Of a stretch of 64,000 nt of DNA, positions 53,414 through 60,000 are shown one piece after another (within the stretch, counting starts at the first letter, position 1; each line of letters starts with the position of its first letter). The translations under genes and the position numbers were made by a program. The notes under the pieces are model-generated. The model was not told the origin of the DNA, did no database searches, and saw only the letters and a program-made list of their open reading frames with translations. Source of the DNA: Rhizobium mongolense USDA 1844. Its GTDB lineage: Bacteria > Pseudomonadota > Alphaproteobacteria > Rhizobiales > Rhizobiaceae. The DNA is taken from positions 38,076 to 102,075 of the forward strand of contig NZ_ATTQ01000022.1 in assembly GCF_000419765.1 (NCBI RefSeq), given 5' to 3'.

Positions 53414-53809
53414 TCATGAACCCCTTTCCCCCTCGTTACCGAGAGCCAGCGCAGTATGGATGCAATCAAGCAAAACCTGTTCGCCAAACGGTTTTGTCAG
53501 GCAGCCGACGATGTCCGCGCCCAACGCAGACGCGCGCACATTCTTTTCCGGAAAGGCGGTGATCAAAACAGTCGGAATGCTCTTGCCCAGCGCGACGAGC
53601 CGGCGGTGCAGATCGATCCCGCTCATTCCGGGCATATTGATGTCCGTCACCAGGCAGGCCGTGCGGCGGATATGGGGGAATCTCAAGAAATCATCCGCGG
53701 ATGAAAAGGTCTCGGCATCAAAACCCATCGACCTCATGAGCCCCTTGATAGCCTCGCGCATCGACTCGTCGTCGTCGACGATCGCAATCAGAGGTCTCTT
53801 GGTTAGCAC
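53414..53809 (-). CDS. single-domain response regulator (REC only, FixJ-like)
   Basis: A 131-residue receiver protein from GTG 53809, which has GGGAGG 6 bases upstream; the 337-residue frame to 54427 reads through a decayed phaZ fragment and is rejected. The acidic pocket is IAIVDDDESM (D12-D14), the phospho-acceptor is D56 in LVTDINMPGMSG, the switch Thr is T84 and the Lys is K106 in CLTKPF, so phosphorylation should be possible. No output domain. It probably acts as a phosphate sink or diguanylate-free relay with the nearby histidine kinase. Confidence 0.82.
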   Translation of the reverse strand: MLTKRPLIAIVDDDESMREAIKGLMRSMGFDAETFSSADDFLRFPHIRRTACLVTDINMPGMSGIDLHRRLVALGKSIPTVLITAFPEKNVRASALGADIVGCLTKPFGEQVLLDCIHTALALGNEGERGS

Positions 53810-53934
53810 TGCCGCCTCCCGACTTCGCCGATCGGCCTCGTGCCGAATTAGCGTTGTGGCGCGCTTGACTGGATGGATTGAGTATCCAACCGCGACGAAG
53901 GCATCGCAAGCTATACGATCGTATAGATGCCTAA

Positions 53935-54216
53935 GACTTGCGGCAACGAGCGGGGCATTTGCCCCGGAGCGCCCGGAACATGAAGATGAGACAGTCGATG
54001 TAGTTTCGAGATCGACGCGCCCTGCGAAAGCGGCACCAGGCGCGCGTCGGGCCAGTCGGTGATGCAGAAGAGGTGGGTGGGAGAAGGTCTCGAAGGTCTC
54101 GACGGTGCCGCGCGGACGGGTGGCGAAATGGCCGGACAGCGGCGCGACCACCAGGCGCTTTGGCTGCGGCTTGGCCCGGTGCGGCGCCTGGTCGAACTCA
54201 ATCGCTGACGTCTCAT
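53935..54216 (-). pseudogene. decayed phaZ (polyhydroxyalkanoate depolymerase) fragment
   Basis: Three minus-strand frames together give a PhaZ-like segment: IEFDQAPHRAKPQPKRLVVAPLSG and HFAT...RGTVETF in one, ITDWPDARLVPLSQG in the second, and NYIDCLIFMFRAL followed by GANAPLVAAS in the other two. In intact PhaZ these follow each other as VVAPLSGHFATLLRGTVE - ITDW.DAR.VPL..G - DLDDYID. The fragment covers about 90 residues of the lipase-like core with at least two frameshifts; both ends are missing. It is inserted directly upstream of the REC-only gene. Confidence 0.7.
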
Positions 54217-54591
54217 CAATGTATGCCGGATTCACTCGGCACAGCGTCGCTAGTGCTTGAGGTTTGCTTGCCTCGCGCCGCCCTGATACTTGCGGCATCC
54301 GTGTCCCCTTGTGACGGCAGACGCCGGCCATGTGGCGCATCGGCACGCCATGGCAGACCGCAGGCCGCCCAAGCGCTCTCTTGGGCAGCCCGCATTTAGC
54401 CTTGTGGCCGAGGCAATTAGCGCGCATTCTGGTGTGTGAAAAAACTCCGTTTCGGCAGCGACGAAGGAGAGAGGAGGAGTGTTCTCATCGCGTCATTGGC
54501 GCTCTGCTGGTTGGGCTTTGCCCGCTGCTGCTGCAGTGGGTGCAGATCCTGCACGTCCCAAAGCTTCGGTTGACCTTGGGGGGCGCTGGCG
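54217..54591. other. 375-base stretch without an assignable gene
   Basis: No frame here shows coding composition. A GTG-led frame from 54479 (38 codons, beginning VFSSRHWRSAGWALP) ends in TGA overlapping the ATG of the next response regulator (ATGA), but its start sits only about 2 bases from GGAGGAG, so it may be a leader or an accident. GTGCAGATCCTGCAC at about 54540 is a short perfect palindrome. Confidence 0.35.
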
Positions 54592-55224
54592 ATGACCGAG
54601 GCAACCGTCATTGTCATCGATGATGACCCGGATATCCGCGAGGCGCTTGGCAGCCTGCTGCGGTCCGTCGGTTTTGACGTGAAACTCCTCACCTCTGTGG
54701 ACGACTTCCTCAGGTCTGGACGACCCAACGGACCGACCTGTCTCGTGCTCGATGTCCGGCTTCCGGGACAAAGTGGTCTTGATTTTCAGCTCGAGCTGTC
54801 GCGAGAAAATATTCAGCTGCCGATCGTCTTCATCACCGGGCATGGCGACATTCCCATGTCCGTCCAGGCGATGAAGGGGGGCGCGGTCGAGTTCCTGACG
54901 AAACCGTTCCGAGACCAGGATTTGCTCGACGCCGTTTACGTCGGCCTGGAGCGCGACCGCGTGTGGCTTGAAAATGAAAGGGCATTGGCGACGGTGCGCG
55001 CGCGTTTCGATAGCCTGACCCCGCGGGAGCGCGAGGTGATGGCTTTGGTGGTGACCGGACGGCTGAACAAGCAGATTGCCGGCGATCTAGGCGTGAGCGA
55101 GATTACCGTGAAGGTTCACCGCAGCCAGGTCATGCAGAAGATGGGTACCAGGTCCTTGCCCGAACTCGCGCGTATGGCCGACAAGCTGATGCTCGGGCCG
55201 GGAAAGCCGCAAACGCACTCATAA
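54592..55224 (+). CDS. FixJ-like LuxR-family response regulator
   Basis: A 210-residue two-domain regulator. The receiver has VIVIDDDPD (D10-D12), acceptor D54 in VLDVRLPGQSG, T82 in VFITGHGDIPMS and K104 in FLTKPF. The C-terminal LuxR/GerE helix-turn-helix is LTPREREVMALVVTGRLNKQIAGDLGVSEITVKVHRSQVMQKM. It belongs to the FixJ/NodW/TodT group. It points rightward, within 2 kb of the large histidine kinase at 57068; the combination is typical of a cognate kinase-regulator pair, though the phosphotransfer is inferred. Confidence 0.9.
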   Translation: MTEATVIVIDDDPDIREALGSLLRSVGFDVKLLTSVDDFLRSGRPNGPTCLVLDVRLPGQSGLDFQLELSRENIQLPIVFITGHGDIPMSVQAMKGGAVEFLTKPFRDQDLLDAVYVGLERDRVWLENERALATVRARFDSLTPREREVMALVVTGRLNKQIAGDLGVSEITVKVHRSQVMQKMGTRSLPELARMADKLMLGPGKPQTHS

Positions 55225-55299
55225 AGGTCTTGGCCGCGCGTATAGGTCACCCCCTCCTCATTGGTAATCGATCCTTCCTGGTGGCCAATAGCCCGGGCG

Positions 55300-55398
55300 G
55301 GAGCCCTCCTCTATGGTACGGGTTCCTTTCTCCTCCCAGGCCGTATCGCCCCCGATCGGCCCGCCTTGAGCCTCCCAACCCCCGGGAGGCTTCTTTTT
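55300..55398 (+). ncRNA. candidate small RNA with CUCCUCCC in a hairpin loop
   Basis: A hairpin at 55315-55347 (GGTACGG/CCGTATC, one G-T pair) exposes CTCCTCCC (55330-55337) in its loop. A second element 23 bases on, GCCTCCC (55370-55376) / GGGAGGC (55384-55390), is followed by TTCTTTTT, a Rho-independent terminator. The layout, a ribosome-binding-site-complementary loop plus terminator, is that of rhizobial alpha-r14/NfeR1-type sRNAs. The 5' end is not defined. It could also be the 3' end of the regulator mRNA. Confidence 0.5.
55370..55398 (+). terminator. Rho-independent terminator
   Basis: GCCTCCC and GGGAGGC pair around AACCCCC, followed by TTCTTTTT on the plus strand. It ends 174 bases past the LuxR regulator stop and may serve both that mRNA and the candidate sRNA. 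Confidence 0.75.
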
Positions 55399-55858
55399 GG
55401 ACCTCTCGCATGGCAGACAAGGTCGCTCCCTCAAGACCGGCCGGGGTTCACGGTTACACGTGCTCTGCCAAGTTCGGGTTGTTGAAGACAAGCCTGAAGG
55501 AACAGATGGCAGGCGAGTGATCAACAATGGCGATGTCGGGGGAGAATGGCCGTGCGATTCGGGGGACCAACCCTCGTCAAAAAGTACTGTCGGCCGGATA
55601 GGATATGAGCGCACCAATGTGGTCCGCATGAGCGCAGAGGTGCCGGGGCGCCATCGCTAGTGCAGCTTCGGCCAAAACTGGTCCGCCACCGCTGAACTAT
55701 CTTTTTGTTTTACGCAATTCCGGACCGAAAAGCGATCCATACTATTCCCGGATTTGCTCTAGGCGGCCGGGGCTCCGTGCTGACGACGAACGCAATCTTT
55801 GTCTGCGGCGTTTCGATCATACGAGACGCCGCTGGGGTGGCAGCTGAACTCAAGTTAT
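55399..55858. other. 460-base intergenic stretch, no gene seen
   Basis: Short frames on both strands here lack coding composition and ribosome sites. No terminator, tRNA or repeat was found beyond the sRNA candidate to its left. Confidence 0.4.
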
Positions 55859-56434
55859 CTATAGTGAGAAGGAATCCCGCGCCATGATGCGTTGGAGGCT
55901 TCTTCGATGCATACAAAGTGTGCGCGCAGTGCGCGATACGTTCGCCCCGCACATGGTGTAAATTCTCTTGATATGCTCGATGCGAACGGCCTCGGGCCGC
56001 GAAATCGTATCGGGGATCGGCGCGGAATCGAGATTTCGTCCAAGCAGCACGGCCAGCACGACATCGACCTCCATCGGCTTCGGCAAAACGTCACTGGCTC
56101 CCTCTCTGACCGCACGGACCGCCGTGCTGATGTTGCAGTAGTTACTTTGGACCACGACGCGTGTAGTGCCCAGATTTGCCAACGCTTCGACGATCTCAAA
56201 ACCATTGCCGTCAACGTATTTGAGTTCAATCAATGCGAAATCGGGCACGTCGCTTTCAAGCTGCGCCTTGGCTCCAGCAACGCTCGTGGCCAGCCGAACC
56301 GCCAGTCCCTCAGAAAGGAGACGTGCAACAAGAGGGGAAAAAACGTCGATTTCCGGATCCGCGACCAACACACTGACTTTCCTGGTGTTGGATGTCGACG
56401 ACGCGTGGGGGACAAAGTATGGGGATACCATCAT
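55859..56434 (-). CDS. ActR/RegA-like response regulator with Glu at the phospho-acceptor site
   Basis: A 191-residue regulator. The receiver retains VLVADPEID (D26) and K119 in VLPKPM, but the acceptor position reads PDFALIELKYVDGNGFEIV, with E70 where ActR/RegA have Asp, and the switch Thr is Ser (VVVQSNY). The C-terminal Fis-type helix-turn-helix is RIEHIKRIYTMCGANVSRTARTLCMHRRSLQRI, the ActR/RegA signature. GGGAG precedes the ATG. A Glu may lock it in an active-like state independent of a kinase. ActR/RegA normally pair with RegB-type redox kinases, absent here. Confidence 0.85.
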   Translation of the reverse strand: MMVSPYFVPHASSTSNTRKVSVLVADPEIDVFSPLVARLLSEGLAVRLATSVAGAKAQLESDVPDFALIELKYVDGNGFEIVEALANLGTTRVVVQSNYCNISTAVRAVREGASDVLPKPMEVDVVLAVLLGRNLDSAPIPDTISRPEAVRIEHIKRIYTMCGANVSRTARTLCMHRRSLQRIMARDSFSL

Positions 56435-56666
56435 GACCGCTCCCTGTTTCAGGATCGCTCGAGTCTAAGACAAGGCGGCTGGAGAGGACATTATACGCTT
56501 GGATAGTTTTCAATAGCCGATGGTTGTTGACAGTCCCTGCTTACGCGCCTGGAGCGACGGTGGTATCGCCGATCGATGAACATGTCACTCGCTGAGCACG
56601 TTCGGGGATGGGCTCGATGCCGGTATTCCAAGGTATCGCAAGGAGAAACCACAGTATAATTTTCCG
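56435..56666. other. intergenic region left of the second sRNA candidate
   Basis: A 232-base stretch with no supported gene. It holds TATAAT at 56655-56660, upstream of the second sRNA candidate, with no good -35 box at standard spacing. Confidence 0.4.
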
Positions 56667-56820
56667 TCGTCTTTTTAATCGCTAGTCTCTAGTCGTTGCC
56701 TCAAGACAGGCAGGTAGCGAATTTCCCCCTTGCTACCAACAAGCTTCGCCGGCTCCTCCCTCCGAAGCTCTGCGGGTCCACGATCCGCCCAGCCGCCCAG
56801 CCGCCGCTGGGCGGTCTTTC
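56667..56820 (+). ncRNA. second candidate small RNA with CUCCUCCC in a hairpin loop
   Basis: Three hairpins: GGTAGC (56713-56718)/GCTACC (56732-56737); AGCTTCG (56742-56748)/CGAAGCT (56763-56769) whose 14-base loop contains CTCCTCCC (56753-56760); and CCGCCCAG (56793-56800)/CTGGGCGG (56807-56814) followed by TCTTTC, a terminator. A TATAAT box sits just upstream at 56655. The architecture matches that of the candidate at 55300-55398 and of alpha-r14 sRNAs, which block translation by pairing to ribosome-binding sites. No transcript evidence is available. Confidence 0.55.
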
Positions 56821-57067
56821 GTCGGCAGAGGCGGACCATGCATCGAAGGGGCGGGGTGATAGCCGCTCGGTTGATCCGCTGGGACGAACAGGCGAGATGT
56901 GGTAAGAAGGCAGGGAAGTGGTTACGGTTCATCATGTGTGCTCGCTTTGGCCAATGTGATTGGACGGATCTCCGAAACGAGAGTGGCAGTGCCAAATGAG
57001 ACAGGCGAGGTGACGAAGTCGGCAAATAAGCACATCCTCTTTCTTCGGCGTTGGTGGAGATAGCAGT

Positions 57068-60000
57068 TTGGAGGTTCTTTGGGAGGATGGTGATCGCGTG
57101 TTCCACCGGGAACGGCGCAGAGGCGCCGACGGCAAGTGGAACCCGGTACTGGTCGTGCTTCCGGCCCTCGAGCACCCGACACTTTCAAGCCTCGAACGCC
57201 TCGACCATGAATATGAATTGAAGGATGAGCTCGATAGCGCATGGGCGGTGCGACCGCTTGAGTTGGTGCGCGAAGGCGGCCGGACCATGCTGGTGCTTGA
57301 AGATCCGGGCGGCGAGCCGCTCGCCCGGCGGCTCGGAACCGCAATGGAAACGGAGCTTTTCCTGCGCCTCGCGATCGGCATCGCCGCTGCGCTCGGCAGG
57401 ACCCACCAGCGCGGCCTCGTCCACAAGGACATCAAACCGACCAATATCCTGGTAACGGGCTCGGGCGCCGAGGTGCGGCTCACCGGCTTCGGCATCGCCA
57501 CGCGCCTCTCCCGCGAACGGCAGGCGCCCGAGCCGCCCGAAGTGATCGCCGGAACGCTTGCCTATATGGCCCCCGAGCAGACCGGGCGCATGAACCGCTC
57601 GATCGATTCCCGCAGCGACCTTTATGCGCTCGGCGTGACCCTCTACGAAATGCTGACCGGGAGCCTGCCCTTCGCCGCTTCCGACCCGATGGAATGGGTG
57701 CATTGCCACATTGCACGGCAGGCGATGCCGCCCAACGAGCGGACGGCGGATGTTTCACCGGCAGTCTCGGCCATCGTCATGAAGCTGCTCGCCAAGACGG
57801 CCGAGGAACGATACCAGACGGCAGGCGGCGTCGAGCACGATCTGAGGCGCTGTCTCAGCCAATGGGAAATGCAGGGCCGGATTGATGCGTTCCCGCTCGG
57901 CGAACGCGATATCCCGGACCGACTGCTGATTCCCGAGAAGCTATACGGGCGGGAGCGCGAGGTCGAGACATTGCTCACGGCCTTCGACCGCGTAGTGTTG
58001 AGCGGGGCGCCGGAGTTGGTGCTCGTCTCTGGCTATTCCGGCATCGGCAAGTCGGCGGTGGTCAATGAACTCCACAAAGTACTGGTGCCGCCGCGCGGGC
58101 TGTTCGCGTCCGGCAAATTCGACCAGTACAAGAAGGACATCCCTTACGCAACCCTGGCGCAGGCCTTTCAGGGCCTGCTCAAGGGGCTCCTCGCCAAGAG
58201 CGAGGCCGATTTGGCACCGTGGCGCGAGGCGCTGAGCGAGACGCTGGGGCCGAACGGACAGCTGATGGTCGATCTCGTCCCCGAACTGAAGCTCATCATC
58301 GGCGACCAGCCGCCGGTCGCTGAACTTTCGCCACAGGACGCGCAACGGCGATTCCAGCTGATATTCCGGCGGTTCATCAGCGTCTTTGCCCGGCCCGAAC
58401 ATCCGCTAGCGCTGTTCCTCGACGATCTCCAATGGCTCGACGCGGCGACACTCGACCTGCTGGAGGATCTGCTGACCCGGTCGGATCTGCAGCATCTCAT
58501 GCTGATCGGTGCCTATCGCGACAACGAAGTCACTGCCGCCCATCCTTTGATGCGGAAGCTTGACGCGATCAAGACCGCCGGCGGCAAGGTCGCGGAAATC
58601 ACGCTTGCGCCGCTTACTCAAGACTATCTCCAACAGCTGATTGCGGATGCGCTCCACTGTCAGCCCGAGCGTGCAGCCCCGCTCGCACAGATGATGCTCG
58701 ACAAGACCGGCGGCAATCCGTTCTTCGTCCGTCAGTTCCTGTTTTCGCTCGCCGAAGAGGGAATGCTCACCTTCGATCATGACGCGGCATGCTGGTCCTG
58801 GGATCTCGAGCGCATTCACGCCAAGGGATACACCGACAACGTCGTGCACCTCATGGTCGGCAAGCTCGCGCGCCTGCCGCCCGAAACGCGGGAGGCGTTG
58901 CAGCAGTTCGCCTGTCTTGGAAACATCGCAGATACCACGATGCTTTCACTCGTCCTCGAGACGCCGGAGGAACAAGTCCCCGAGGCCTTGTGGCCTGCCG
59001 TCGCTCATGAACTGCTCGAGCGTCTGGCAGGCGCCTACCGGTTCGTCCACGATCGCGTTCAGGAAGCTGCCTATTCGCTGATCCCGGAAGAGCGACGTGG
59101 CGAGTTGCACCTTCGCATAGGGAGACTGCTTGCGGCGAACACGGCGCCGGAGCTAATTGAGGATTATGTTTTCGAGATTGTCAGCCAGCTCAATCGCGGA
59201 GCCGCACTGATCACCTCAGCTGAGGAGCGCGAGCAACTGGCGAAGTTCAATCTGCTGGCCGGCAGACGCGCCAAGGCCTCGACGGCATATGCCTCGGCGC
59301 TCAACTATTTTGTTGCCGGCACGACACTGCTGCCGGAAGACGCCTGGGAGCGCCAGCACCAACTGGCGTTCGCGCTTGAGCTGAACCGAGCCGAATGCGA
59401 GTTCCTCATTGGTGCGCTGGCGGACGCGGAGGAGCGGCTGGCACAGCTTGCCAATTGTGCTGTCTGCTCCGACGACCAGGCTGCTGTGGCCTGCCTACGC
59501 ATCGATCTCTATGCTGCGCTCGGTCAGACCAGCCGCTCCGCCGCCGTCGGTCTCGACTACCTGAGGCAGCATCTCGGCATCGACTGGTCGCCGCATCCGG
59601 TCGACGAGGAGGTGCAACGAGAATACGGCCGGATCTGGTCGCAGCTCGGGAGCCGCGCAATCGAGGAGCTCATTGATCTCCCGTTGATGAGCGACCCAGC
59701 ATCCTCCGCGACGCTGGATATCCTCACCCGGCTCGTTGGGGCGGTATGGCATACCGATGCGAATCTTGCATGCATGGCGATCTGCCTGGCTGTTAATCTG
59801 AGCCTCGAGCGAGGCAACAGCGACGGTTCCTGCTACCATTATGTGTCGCTTGGCTATATTGCCGGACCGCGCTTCGGCGACTATGCGGCCGGATTTCGAT
59901 TCGGTCGGCTTGGCTGCCAACTGGTTGAAGAGCGCGAACTGAAGCGCTTCCAAGCCAGGACTTATAAAGACTTCGGGGCCCACGTCATACCGTGGACGAG

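Noticed and set aside
53414..54427. 337-residue reading of the REC-only gene starting at 54427
   Set aside because: Its first 200 residues run through a frameshifted phaZ relic; a strong ribosome site lies before GTG 53809.
55258..55629. 123-residue minus-strand frame opposite the first sRNA candidate
   Set aside because: Low-complexity Pro/Arg/Ser-rich, crosses a terminator hairpin, no ribosome site.
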